DNA from: UBA2160 sp964588665
GTDB lineage: Bacteria > Chloroflexota > Dehalococcoidia > Lucifugimonadales > UBA1123
Length of the DNA: 14,327 bases
Assembly: GCA_964588665.1 (NCBI GenBank)
Contig: CAZPQQ010000079.1
Span: 1 to 14,327, forward strand
Direction: 5' to 3'
Part shown: positions 1 to 7,331 of the stretch, in pieces
Position numbering within the stretch: position 1 is the first letter of the stretch
Layout of the letters: each line of letters opens with the position of its first letter
Notes under the pieces: model-generated
Told to the model about the DNA's origin: nothing
The model's database searches: none
What the model saw: only the letters and a program-made list of their open reading frames with translations
Position numbers and translations under genes: made by a program

Positions 1-148
1 CGCAATCACTTTGAATGGTCCCAGGAGGGTTGTGAGACAGGCTCTTCAGGCCGAGGCCACCGGTGATACTACATGCGCAGTCGGTGCTCCAGCCGGTTAT
101 GAACATCTTCGCCGGGCTCGCTCGTTCGGCGCCCGTCTGGCTTGCGAT
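1..148 (-). other. Unassigned left edge downstream of trpF
   Basis: In trp operons the gene after trpF is usually trpB, but no TrpB N-terminus can be read in these bases. The only open minus-strand frame with an ATG (106 down to the edge) gives about 35 residues, starting MFITGWSTDC. This does not resemble TrpB, has no clear Shine-Dalgarno sequence, and is in the same frame as trpF beyond its TAG stop. No T-tailed hairpin is visible either. The operon may continue beyond the window or end here. Confidence 0.3.
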
Positions 149-811
149 CTAGCCCAGGTCAGCATCTTTCGCGGCTTCGACGAACGCCCTGATCTTCGGC
201 GCGTCTTTCGCGCCGTCCGTCTCGACGCCGCTGGATACGTCCACGCCCCATGGCCGCGCTATGGAGATCGCGGCGCCCACGTTTTCGGGGTCCAGCCCGC
301 CCGCGAGAAGGATGTCGTAGTCCCGAGCGACTCGCTCTGCGATCGTCCAATCGAAGCTGGCGCCAGTGCCGCCGAGGGCGCCGGCCTGGTGCTTGTCCAA
401 AATGACGCTGTGGCCTCTCGACACCGCTTCACCAACGGCCGCCAATACGTTGGCAATGGCTTCCTGGCGATCGATGTCATCGCTCACTCTGACCGGGCGA
501 ATAACTTTAGCGTCGACGGCGTCCCAATACTCGAGCGGCTCATCGCCGCAGAGTTGAGCGTAGTCCAACCCGCACTCTCGCACCACACGATTGACGAAAT
601 CCAGCGGCTGATTGGCGAACAGCCCGACCAGCCCGGGACCGCCATCGCCGTGGCGCTCACGGTATGTCGAGATGACATCGATCGCCGCAGCCTCGGTAAG
701 TTGCCGGCGCACGCCTTCGACGAGGTTGAATCCCAGCAGATCGGCTCCGGATTCGGCAGCGATCAAGGCGTGCTCCGCGTCGCGAAGGCCGCATATTTTC
801 ACTATGGTCAT
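149..811 (-). CDS. trpF: Phosphoribosylanthranilate isomerase (TrpF)
   Basis: This enzyme isomerises N-(5'-phosphoribosyl)anthranilate to CdRP, the third step of tryptophan synthesis, in the cytoplasm. The 220-residue protein has the usual length and (beta/alpha)8-barrel landmarks: KICG with the general-base Cys7 at the N-terminus, GLFAN at 63-67, the general-acid Asp139 in the VILD strand, GGTG at 147-150 for phosphate binding, AGGLDPENV at 170-178 and DVSSGVE at 191-197. The ATG overlaps the trpC stop (ATGA), which fixes the start and implies translational coupling. Two sites are unusual. The common QLHGDE motif reads QLCGDE (86-91), and the usual SPR after the second strand is replaced by GVRR (33-36). 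The catalytic residues are intact, so I expect an active enzyme. Confidence 0.95.
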   Translation of the reverse strand: MTIVKICGLRDAEHALIAAESGADLLGFNLVEGVRRQLTEAAAIDVISTYRERHGDGGPGLVGLFANQPLDFVNRVVRECGLDYAQLCGDEPLEYWDAVDAKVIRPVRVSDDIDRQEAIANVLAAVGEAVSRGHSVILDKHQAGALGGTGASFDWTIAERVARDYDILLAGGLDPENVGAAISIARPWGVDVSSGVETDGAKDAPKIRAFVEAAKDADLG

Positions 812-1605
812 ACTAGCTCACGAAGCTTCGCCCCGACATCGGGAGCCGTCACCAGGGCTTCCCCGATCAACGCGGCATGCGCTCCCGCCTGCTGCACTCG
901 CCGGATGTGTTCAGGAGTGCTGATGCCGCTCTCGCTGACGACGATCTTTCCGGCGGGCACGTTGCTCGCGAGGCGGTCCGTGACTTCCAAATCGGTCACG
1001 AACGTTCGGAGGTCGCGGTTGTTGATCCCGATTATCTCTGCGCCCGCGTCGAGTGCGATTTCGAGCTCGAAGTCGTCGTGCACCTCCACGAGCGGCTGCA
1101 TCCAGAAGCTCCCGGCCAGTTCGAAGAGCTCCTTGAGCAGCGGCGGCGTCAGCATGGCGACGATCAGCAGGATCGCGTCGGCGCCATAGGCTCGTGCTTC
1201 GTAAACCTGGTAGGGGTCGAATATGAACTCTTTGCGCAGCACGGGGACGGCTTTGTCGTGAACGGCGGCCGTCACCGCGCCCAGATGATCGATGCTCCCC
1301 TGGAAGTGGTCTGCGTTCGTGATGACCGATATGGCGGCGGCGCCGTTATCCGCGTACGTGCCGGCCAGGTCGACGGCGTCGAAGTCCTCGCGCAGCAGAC
1401 CGCGCGACGGCGACGCTTTCTTGACTTCCGCTATGATCCTGACGCGTCCGCCCATCAACGACCCAGCGAAATTCAGCGGCGGCTTCCGGTCGTCGATTCG
1501 CGCCTGGAGCTCGGCGATCGGCGCTTCGGTCTTGAGCCGTTCAACTTCTCGTCTCTTGACGTCCACGATCTGCTTGAGGATGTCTGGCGTCTCACGGGCT
1601 GCCAT
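808..1605 (-). CDS. trpC: Indole-3-glycerol phosphate synthase (TrpC)
   Basis: This enzyme closes CdRP to indole-3-glycerol phosphate with loss of CO2. The frame is open further upstream, but the chosen ATG at 1605 sits behind GGAAGGA and gives 265 residues, the normal family length. All active-site blocks are present: IAEVKKASPSRG (58-69), VLRKEFIFDPYQ (122-133) with the catalytic Lys, LVEVH (172-176) with the Glu, IGINNRDL (192-199) and VSESGI (223-228) before the C-terminal phosphate loop GAHAALIGEAL. It overlaps the HAD gene by 14 nt upstream and trpF by 4 nt downstream, so all three should be co-translated. Nothing essential is missing. Confidence 0.96.
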   Translation of the reverse strand: MAARETPDILKQIVDVKRREVERLKTEAPIAELQARIDDRKPPLNFAGSLMGGRVRIIAEVKKASPSRGLLREDFDAVDLAGTYADNGAAAISVITNADHFQGSIDHLGAVTAAVHDKAVPVLRKEFIFDPYQVYEARAYGADAILLIVAMLTPPLLKELFELAGSFWMQPLVEVHDDFELEIALDAGAEIIGINNRDLRTFVTDLEVTDRLASNVPAGKIVVSESGISTPEHIRRVQQAGAHAALIGEALVTAPDVGAKLRELV

Positions 1606-2221
1606 TCGATATCCTTCCCAATGCTTCGATGAAATCCGTGCGCGTAAGCGCGGGCAGCGACGCCATTTGGGGGTATCCGTCAAACTCGTGCAGTTCCGTC
1701 GTCCCGGAGAGAACGGCGACAAAGAGAATGCCGGCTGCCTGGGCGACGTCCGATTCGAGCGAGGCCAACGCAGCGTAGATGGGATCGGGGTATGGTTTGT
1801 GGCGCTCCACGTCGTCGCCCCCGATGATCGTGTCAAATGAAGACAAGAGACCGTCGCGGTCCAGAATCGCTTCGATCCTTCGCCTGTATTTAGTCGACAC
1901 GATGCCCAACTTCATACCGAGGCTTGTCAGTCCGTCGACGACGTCGGGCACATCGTCATAGACCGTCGTGCCTTGCACCATTACGATGTCCGCGCGCTTC
2001 TCGAACAGGTCGAGAAACTCCTTTGCTCTGGGTCGATGTTCCACGCCCGCCAGAACGACCAGCGTTTCCGAAAGATGCAACCCAATCGTACGCATCACAG
2101 CGTCCGTGGGCGCTTCCGGCAACCCCAGACCTCGGAGCGCAAAGTTCACGCATTCGACAACGGGCGTGGACGAATCCGCCAGCGTGAAATCGAAGTCGAA
2201 CAGGACCGTGCTGATCGGCAT
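1592..2221 (-). CDS. HAD-superfamily hydrolase, degenerate motif IV
   Basis: This looks like a phosphoglycolate-phosphatase/PpaX-type HAD protein of 209 residues. Motif I is FDFDFTLADS, with nucleophile Asp9 and Asp11. Motif II is in GIVSTK (106-111), and motif III Lys142 is in GGDDVERHKPYPDP. Motif IV, normally GDSxxD about 20-25 residues after HKP, is incomplete. The text runs from IYAALASLE straight into SDVAQAAGILFVAVLSGTT, keeping the second Asp (158) but lacking the GD and about 15 preceding residues. I prefer ATG 2221, which puts motif I at the usual distance from the N-terminus and has GGTGG upstream. A TTG at 2248, overlapping the trpD stop, is the alternative and would add nine residues. 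It lies between trpD and trpC and overlaps trpC. Its role in the operon and its activity are unknown. Confidence 0.8.
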   Translation of the reverse strand: MPISTVLFDFDFTLADSSTPVVECVNFALRGLGLPEAPTDAVMRTIGLHLSETLVVLAGVEHRPRAKEFLDLFEKRADIVMVQGTTVYDDVPDVVDGLTSLGMKLGIVSTKYRRRIEAILDRDGLLSSFDTIIGGDDVERHKPYPDPIYAALASLESDVAQAAGILFVAVLSGTTELHEFDGYPQMASLPALTRTDFIEALGRISNGSP

Positions 2222-2240
2222 GAAGCCGTTCCACCGGTCG

Positions 2241-3254
2241 CTATTCAAGCGATTGACTCAGCGAAGCCAGCTTGCCCAGTCCGCGAGCAGCGTCGCCGTT
2301 GTCGATGGACTGGGCGGCGATCTGCACGCCTTCGGTCAACGTTTCGGCCGTCCCGGCAGCCAGGAGCGCCGCCGCCGCGTTAAACAGCACGACATCTCGA
2401 GCCGGACTGGGCCGGCCGTCAAGCACGGCTCTGGCGATCTCCGCGCTCTGCTCAGCAGTTGCCGCCTGCAATGAACTGCCGTCGGCCCTGCTCAGACCCA
2501 CGGTCTCGGGAGTCACCTCGTATGTGCTCACATCATCGCCTCGAAGCTCCCAGACCTGCGACGGGCCCGATAGCGTGAGTTCGTCCATGCCGTCGGCGCC
2601 GTGAACGACCAGGGCGTGCTCGCTGCCGAGGGCGCCCAGCACGCGGGCCGTCCGCTCGGCGACCAACGGGTCGGCCACGCCGATCACCTGGCGCCGGGCG
2701 TTCGCCGGGTTGGTCAGCGGGCCGAGTATGTTGAATACGGTGCGGATGCCGATCTCACGCCTCGGCCCGGCGGCGAATCGCATCGACGGATGGTAACGCT
2801 GTGCGAACATGAACCCAAAGTTCGTCTCGTCGAGACAACGCCCGACGCCTTCGGGGCTCAAGTCGATCTTGACGCCCAGCGCTTCCAGTACGTCGGCGCT
2901 GCCGGTTGCCCCTGACATGGCTCTGTTGCCGTGTTTGGCGACCTTCACCCCAGCGCCAGCTACGACCAACGCGGCGGTTGTCGAGATGTTGAAGCTGCCG
3001 GACCCGTCGCCGCCAGTGCCGCAGGTGTCGACGACCAGCCCGTCGACGTCGACGTGCAGCGACTTCTCGCGCATCACGCGAGCCATGCCCGCGATCTCGT
3101 CGACGGTCTCACCCTTGATCCGAAGGGCCGTGACGAACGCGCCGAACTGAGCGGGGGTTGCGTCGCCGCTCATGATCTCGTTCATGGCGGAGGCAGCTTG
3201 TTCGAGTGACAGGGAATTGCCGTCGACCACGGCTTCTATTGCTTCGCGAATCAT
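2241..3254 (-). CDS. trpD: Anthranilate phosphoribosyltransferase (TrpD)
   Basis: This enzyme transfers phosphoribose from PRPP to anthranilate, the second step of the pathway. The open frame extends upstream to 3377, but the ATG at 3254 has an excellent Shine-Dalgarno (GGAGG, 5-nt spacing) and starts MIREAIEAVV, giving 337 residues as usual for TrpD. PRPP- and Mg-binding motifs are complete: DTCGTGGDGSGSFNIST (76-92), KHGNR (107-111) and the serine/glycine loop SGATGSADVLEALG. The anthranilate-site block GPRREIGIRTVFNILGPLTNPA follows. It is preceded by a 232-nt gap after trpG and followed directly by the HAD gene. TrpG and TrpD are separate proteins here, not fused as in enteric bacteria. 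Confidence 0.96.
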   Translation of the reverse strand: MIREAIEAVVDGNSLSLEQAASAMNEIMSGDATPAQFGAFVTALRIKGETVDEIAGMARVMREKSLHVDVDGLVVDTCGTGGDGSGSFNISTTAALVVAGAGVKVAKHGNRAMSGATGSADVLEALGVKIDLSPEGVGRCLDETNFGFMFAQRYHPSMRFAAGPRREIGIRTVFNILGPLTNPANARRQVIGVADPLVAERTARVLGALGSEHALVVHGADGMDELTLSGPSQVWELRGDDVSTYEVTPETVGLSRADGSSLQAATAEQSAEIARAVLDGRPSPARDVVLFNAAAALLAAGTAETLTEGVQIAAQSIDNGDAARGLGKLASLSQSLE

Positions 3255-3379
3255 CCTTTCCTCCATTTGGCTTGAGCGGCGGTGTCTCGATTCGGTCCCG
3301 CAAATCTCATCGCGAGGGAAACGGATCGCGAGGTTGCTGGTCCCGCCCACCCGCCCGTGAAGGTTTTCTGGGGACATCC

Positions 3380-3404
3380 CAGCGCCCCGGTTAAGAGGGC
3401 GCTG
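3380..3404. repeat. Intergenic stem-loop between trpG and trpD
   Basis: The 232-nt trpG-trpD gap holds a perfect 8-bp inverted repeat, CAGCGCCC / GGGCGCTG, with a 9-nt loop. It is flanked by further short G/C-rich palindromic text (GGGACATCCC just to its left). There is no T-run on the minus strand after the stem, so it does not look like a rho-independent terminator. It could be a REP-like palindromic element or an RNA processing/stability stem within the operon transcript. The rest of the gap shows no gene: the trpD frame is open through it but has no ribosome-binding site or conserved sequence. Confidence 0.45.
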
Positions 3405-3486
3405 CCCCCTTGACGATTCCCCGACCTGTCGGCCAAGCCCCCGAGCATAACCAGTGAGTCATGTGAATTGGGTCTTGTGCTCGTTG

Positions 3487-4050
3487 TTATGCGTCCAAGA
3501 AATTTTGCAACAGGTCTTTTCCGACTTTGGTCATTATCGATTCCGGGTGGAACTGTATTCCCTCGACGGGGTATTCCTTATGGCGGACTCCCATTGTGAT
3601 GCCGTTGTCCGTCCACGCCGTGATTTCGAGCTCGGCGGGCAGGTCGTCTGTTTGCACGGCCAGCGAGTGGTATCGGATGGCGTCGAAAGGGTTCGGGAGT
3701 CCTTTGAACAGCCCTCGGCCATCGTGGTGTATCTGCGACATCTTGCCGTGCATGATCTCCCCGGCGCCGCTTACCGTGCCGCCATAAGCGTAGCCCACAC
3801 ACTGGTGGCCCAGGCACACGCCCATCACCGGCGTCTTCGGGCCGAAGTGGCGGATCACATCGTTGGATATGCCGGCTTTGTCCGGCGTTCGCGGACCGGG
3901 CGAGATGACGATCTTGCTCGGCGCCATGTCCTCGATCTCTTCCAGCGACGTCTTGTCGTTGCGTCGAACCTCCATCTCAGCGCCAAGCTCGCACAGGTAC
4001 TGGTAGAGGTTGTATGTAAAGCTGTCGTAGTTGTCGATCAGCAGAATCAT
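3487..4050 (-). CDS. trpG: Anthranilate synthase component II, glutamine amidotransferase (TrpG)
   Basis: This subunit hydrolyses glutamine and passes ammonia to TrpE for anthranilate formation. The 187-residue class I amidotransferase has the full triad: Cys79 in GVCLGHQ (77-83), and His168 and Glu170 in FHPES (167-171). The N-terminal MILLIDNYDSFTYNLYQYL is typical of TrpG/PabA. The ATG at 4050 has AGGAG 7 nt upstream; the open frame extends 18 codons further without a better start. SPGPRTP (50-56) replaces the commoner SPGPGTP. The protein could also serve p-aminobenzoate synthesis, as TrpG/PabA proteins sometimes do, but the operon context points to tryptophan. It is separated from trpE by an unusually long, palindrome-rich gap. 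Confidence 0.94.
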   Translation of the reverse strand: MILLIDNYDSFTYNLYQYLCELGAEMEVRRNDKTSLEEIEDMAPSKIVISPGPRTPDKAGISNDVIRHFGPKTPVMGVCLGHQCVGYAYGGTVSGAGEIMHGKMSQIHHDGRGLFKGLPNPFDAIRYHSLAVQTDDLPAELEITAWTDNGITMGVRHKEYPVEGIQFHPESIMTKVGKDLLQNFLDA

Positions 4051-4358
4051 TTCGTTGCTCCTGAAGGGCGATTTTGCCCAAGTCTTTCGACGGGTTGCCA
4101 GCACCGAGAGTACTTCGCGGGAGAAGAACTAAGCTGTCAGCAAACGTGTCTCCCTGCGGGGCCCCAGATACTTCGCTTCGCTCAGTAAGGCGATGCGTGA
4201 TTCCGTTCTGTCAGTGCTGTTCGCGACATCCTCGGATTCCAAACATCCGGACACGAGTACGCGGTGGTGGCCTGGGTCTTCAGGCCCAGCCTTGGCCCAC
4301 AGCTTGGCCCCGATTGTATCGGGGCCAGAGCACTCGTGTCCCGCTTCGTACCCAATTG
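4051..4358. other. Gene-free trpE-trpG spacer with palindromic elements
   Basis: These 308 bases hold no credible gene. Going left to right they contain a segment around 4151-4190 with a GGGGCCCC palindrome next to CTTCGCTTCGCTCAG, then a short CGGAT/ATCCG hairpin near 4233-4249, a 6-bp GGCCTG/CAGGCC hairpin at 4269-4286, and a strong 10-bp stem at 4305-4327. The CTTCGCTTCGCTCAG text resembles a palindromic intergenic sequence that I recall from many environmental bacterial genomes; that is recollection, not a search. No promoter with good -35 and -10 boxes was found for trpG. Confidence 0.5.
4305..4327. repeat. Perfect 10-bp stem-loop in the trpE-trpG spacer
   Basis: TGGCCCCGAT and ATCGGGGCCA are perfect complements around a 3-nt loop. 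The stem lies 32 nt beyond the trpE stop on the minus strand. A T-tract is absent, so strong intrinsic termination is unlikely. It could protect the trpE mRNA end or modulate trpG expression, or be part of a repeat family. Confidence 0.5.
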
Positions 4359-5804
4359 TCACTCCATCGCCTGTTCGGCTTGGTCGATTGCCCGCAGAGT
4401 CGCGGTTGCTTTGTGGATGGTCTCCATGTACTCGTTCTCGGCGGTGCTGTCGTAGACGATCCCGCCGCCCGCTTGGGCGTAGGCGTAGCCGTCTTTGACC
4501 ACCAGCGTCCGGATGGCGATCGCGGTGTCCATGTTGCCCGCGAAGTCGAAGTATCCGACGGCGCCCGCGTAGACGCCGCGTTTGTCCGGTTCCAACTCGG
4601 CGACGATCTCCATCGCCCTGATCTTTGGGGCGCCGGACACCGTGCCCGCGGGGAAGCATGACCTCAGCGCGTCGTAGTTCGAGTAGCCGTCCTGCAGCTC
4701 GCCGGTCACGTGCGACACCAGATGTATCACATGGGAGTATCGCTCGATGTCCATGATCTGGGAGACGTTCACGGTGCCCGGCTTGCTGACGCGTCCGACG
4801 TCGTTCCGGCCCAGGTCCAGGAGCATGATGTGCTCCGCCTGCTCCTTCTCGTCGGTCCGCAGCTCCTCTTCCAACGCCAGGTCTTCCGCCTCGTCTTTGC
4901 CCCGCCTTCGAGTTCCGGCGATTGGGTGGACGGCGACCTTGCCGTTTTCGACCTGGACCAGCATCTCGGGCGACGCGCCCACTACCTGGAAACCGTCCAG
5001 TTCGAGGTAGTACATGTACGGCGACGGATTGATTGCCCTGAGTTCGCGATAGATCTGGAACGGGTGCGCGTCGGTGCGGCGGCCCATTCTCTGACCCACG
5101 ACCGTCTGGATAACGTCTCCGTCGATAATGTACTCGCGGGTTTTGGCGACCATGTTGTTATAGTAGTCGGACGTCATGTTCATCTTGGTTTCCGTGCCTT
5201 TGACGCCCGCGCCGGTTGACGCATTTGGCACGTGCAGGGGTCCTTCGAGGCGTGCGACAATCTCGTGGATGCGCTCGACTGCCGCCGCGTAGGCCGCATC
5301 CACGTCACCGTCGAGGAACGCGTGGCTCACGACCCTAATTCGGTGGCGCAAATGATCGAACACGACGAACGTGCTGGTCAGCATGAAGATCGACTCCGGC
5401 ACGCCGATGGAGTCGCGTTCGGGCGTCGGCAGGTTCTCGAAGTAGCGCACCGCGTCGTACGAGACGTAGCCGACCGCGCCGCCGTTGAAGCGCTCGGATT
5501 CCGGGAATTCGGCCAAACGGTATTTGGACAGCTCCTCTTCGATGGGGATCAGCGGGTCGACGGCGCCGTACTCCTCGCCCTCGCCAGTCTTGAACACCTT
5601 CATGGGTTCGGTGCCGATGAAGCTGTACCTGCCGATGTGTTCGCCGCCCTCCACGCTCTCCAACAGGAACGAATACGGGGGCTTGGCGATCTTCAAGTAC
5701 GCCGAGACCGGCGTCTCCAGGTCCGCCGTCACGTCACGATGGATCGGGACCAGATTGGCTGATCCCGCGGACTGCTTTACTTGCTCAAGTGTCGGGTAGT
5801 ACAT
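4359..5804 (-). CDS. trpE: Anthranilate synthase component I (TrpE)
   Basis: This subunit converts chorismate plus ammonia (from TrpG) to anthranilate, the committed and usually feedback-inhibited step. It is 481 residues. The N-terminal domain has the LLES signature (47-50, PYSFLLESVEGG) that forms part of the tryptophan allosteric site in this family. The C-terminal chorismate-binding domain carries HPIAGTRRRG, LLDLGRNDVGRV, RYSHVIHLVSHV and CFPAGTVSGAPKIRAMEI, the last two blocks being diagnostic for TrpE/PabB. The ATG at 5804 follows GAGGTG with 5-nt spacing and lies only 4 nt after the trpS stop, so the two are very likely co-translated. The LLES element favours TrpE over PabB. No defect is seen. 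Confidence 0.96.
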   Translation of the reverse strand: MYYPTLEQVKQSAGSANLVPIHRDVTADLETPVSAYLKIAKPPYSFLLESVEGGEHIGRYSFIGTEPMKVFKTGEGEEYGAVDPLIPIEEELSKYRLAEFPESERFNGGAVGYVSYDAVRYFENLPTPERDSIGVPESIFMLTSTFVVFDHLRHRIRVVSHAFLDGDVDAAYAAAVERIHEIVARLEGPLHVPNASTGAGVKGTETKMNMTSDYYNNMVAKTREYIIDGDVIQTVVGQRMGRRTDAHPFQIYRELRAINPSPYMYYLELDGFQVVGASPEMLVQVENGKVAVHPIAGTRRRGKDEAEDLALEEELRTDEKEQAEHIMLLDLGRNDVGRVSKPGTVNVSQIMDIERYSHVIHLVSHVTGELQDGYSNYDALRSCFPAGTVSGAPKIRAMEIVAELEPDKRGVYAGAVGYFDFAGNMDTAIAIRTLVVKDGYAYAQAGGGIVYDSTAENEYMETIHKATATLRAIDQAEQAME

Positions 5805-5808
5805 CGTT

Positions 5809-6885
5809 TCACCTCGTCGATGACCGGGTCCGGTCGGGCAGCGCAAAACCCACCGCGCGCTTCATCTCTTCGAGCTTGGGCTCGGAGATTGAGCGCGCGT
5901 GATCCGCGCCGACCGCCAACAGCCGGTCCAGTTCTGTAATGTCGTCGATCAATTCGTTGTAGCGGTTTCGGATTGGAGCCAGTTCTTCGATGACGGCCTC
6001 GGCCACCCGCTTCTTGAGATCGCCGTAGCCGCGAGCATCCGTGAAATCGGCTTCCACGTCGCCCTCGGACTTGCCGGTGATCACTCTGTAGATCTCGAGC
6101 AGGTTGTTGACCCCTGCCCTCTCCGGGTCGTTCGAGAACCGTATCTCGTTTCCGCTGTCCGTCACCGCTCTCATGATTGAGCGCTGTATCTCTTTCGGGT
6201 CGTCCAGAATCCGGACGGCGTGGCCGCGTATGTGGGAATAGCTCTTGGACATCTTCGCTGTTGGGTCGTTGAGCCCCATCACCCTCGCGCCCACTTCTTG
6301 AATTACGGCCTCTGGGACGACGAACATTTCGCCGAAGAGGTGATTGAACCTCTGGGCGATGTCGCGGGCCAGCTCGACGTGCTGTTTCTGATCGTCGCCG
6401 ACAGGCACCTCGTGGGCGCTGTAGAGCAGGATGTCGCCCGCCATCAGCACTGGATAGCCGAGAAGCCCAGTCGAGACGCTGTCACGGCCCGCGGACTTGT
6501 CCTTGAACTGGGTCATGCGCTCCAGCCAACCCAGCGGTGTGAAGCAGTTGAGAATCCAGCACGCTTCTGCGTGCGCGGAGACCTGACTCTGCACGAACAG
6601 GGTGCTCTTGTCCGGGTCTATGCCGCATGCGAACAACACCGCCGCCAGCTCGCGCGTCTGGCGCACCAACTCCGCCGGGTCGTGCTCAACCGTGATGGCG
6701 TGCATGTCGACGACGCAGAAGAAGTTCTCCTTGTCGTCTTGACGGTCGACCCAGCCTTTGAATGCGCCCAGGTAGTTGCCCAGTTGCGGGTCTCCGGTAG
6801 GTTGCACCCCGCTGAACACCCTGCGTTGGGCGATGTTCGGGCTCGATGTCTGTTCAGTCGATGTCGTAGTCTGCATATATCTCAC
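5809..6885 (-). CDS. trpS: Tryptophanyl-tRNA synthetase (TrpRS)
   Basis: This class I synthetase charges tRNA-Trp. The HIGH-type motif is PTGDPQLGNYLG (29-40) and the KMSKS loop is AKMSKS (210-215). The tryptophan/adenylate region MAGDILLYSAHEVPVGDDQKQHVELARDIAQ (148-178) is canonical. Length is 358 residues from a GTG at 6885, or 355 from an ATG at 6876; bacterial TrpRS is commonly about 330, the excess being a short N-terminal tail. Neither start has a good Shine-Dalgarno. A TGA directly abuts the GTG, so coupling to a small upstream frame is possible. The gene is the first of the T-box-controlled operon and links tRNA charging to tryptophan synthesis. Confidence 0.95.
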   Translation of the reverse strand: MRYMQTTTSTEQTSSPNIAQRRVFSGVQPTGDPQLGNYLGAFKGWVDRQDDKENFFCVVDMHAITVEHDPAELVRQTRELAAVLFACGIDPDKSTLFVQSQVSAHAEACWILNCFTPLGWLERMTQFKDKSAGRDSVSTGLLGYPVLMAGDILLYSAHEVPVGDDQKQHVELARDIAQRFNHLFGEMFVVPEAVIQEVGARVMGLNDPTAKMSKSYSHIRGHAVRILDDPKEIQRSIMRAVTDSGNEIRFSNDPERAGVNNLLEIYRVITGKSEGDVEADFTDARGYGDLKKRVAEAVIEELAPIRNRYNELIDDITELDRLLAVGADHARSISEPKLEEMKRAVGFALPDRTRSSTR

Positions 6886-7033
6886 TCACTCGCTCGCAGG
6901 TTCTCGGGCCGATACGGTTGCTCTATCGAACAACTCGCGTCCGGCTCGACGTTTGATGAATGCGAAAAGACCACAACCGGTTGCTGATGTTGACCATCGA
7001 GCTAACGCCTCCATTCAAACGATTTGCGCCAAA
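6886..7033 (-). other. Leader segment between T-box terminator and trpS, with two small ORFs
   Basis: This is the transcribed stretch between the terminator and trpS. One ATG frame (7014-6886) encodes 42 residues with one Trp codon, and its TGA ends exactly before the trpS GTG, but it has no Shine-Dalgarno. A second (6997-6923) follows GGAGG at 10-nt spacing and encodes 24 residues beginning MVNISNRLW, also with one Trp. Neither resembles a known protein. They may be chance frames, or short translated ORFs that aid ribosome loading on trpS. Confidence 0.2.
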
Positions 7034-7064
7034 CACAAAAAACCCGTCCCACAAGGGACGGGTT
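7034..7064 (-). terminator. T-box intrinsic terminator
   Basis: On the minus strand a perfect 10-bp stem AACCCGTCCC / GGGACGGGTT with loop TTGT is followed by TTTTGTG; the last stem bases add to the U-run. The ascending arm overlaps the CGTCCCT needed for the antiterminator, so the two structures are mutually exclusive, as in known T-boxes. Confidence 0.93.
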
Positions 7065-7325
7065 AAAAACCGTGGTGCCACCCTAATTCGCCGCGTTTAG
7101 CGACCTCATGTCAGGCACGGACGGGATCGTTTGAGATCCCTCGATGCCCTGGGCTCTGATAACGGTGCCCTCTCCGGCCAAGCCTACGGTCCGCGTCAAG
7201 CGGGCTTTCGGTTGGCGGCTCCCAGGTCCATTCGGCCCTTGCGCAAGCACCGGCTCTCACCTAACCCGGTTCTCTGAGCTCCGCTTGGGGCGTACTAGTC
7301 CTGCTCTCAGCCATTCGTATGTCGT
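7034..7325 (-). promoter_or_regulatory. T-box leader with Trp (UGG) specifier
   Basis: This is a cis-acting tRNA-sensing riboswitch at the head of the trp operon. Stem I can be traced: its base pairs GGCU (about 7312-7309) with AGCC (7220-7217). The distal part carries AGGACUAGUACG and the conserved CAGAGAACCGG...GGUGAGAGCCGG arms. The specifier loop reads GAA-UGG-ACC, putting the UGG codon at 7230-7228, which matches tRNA-Trp. A stem III-like hairpin GGGATC/GATCCC lies at 7123-7140. The T-box motif AGGGTGGCACCACGG is at 7084-7070, and its antiterminator partner CGTCCCT at 7060-7054 lies inside the terminator stem. Uncharged tRNA-Trp is expected to stabilise the antiterminator and allow transcription of trpS and the trp genes. 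Confidence 0.95.
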
Positions 7326-7331
7326 TGCGTT

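Noticed and set aside
1..106. Partial minus-strand ORF with FITGWSTDCACS resembling a cysteine-hydrolase (isochorismatase-like) strand
   Set aside because: The match is a few residues only, the sequence after it does not fit the family, and the reading ends at the window edge.
11..1189. Long plus-strand open frame opposite trpF and trpC
   Set aside because: It is antisense to two clearly conserved genes, has no recognisable domain, and is a typical GC-rich shadow frame.
1606..1836. N-terminal extension of trpC to 342 residues
   Set aside because: It overlaps the HAD coding sequence in another frame and lacks a ribosome-binding site; the ATG at 1605 has one and gives the normal length.
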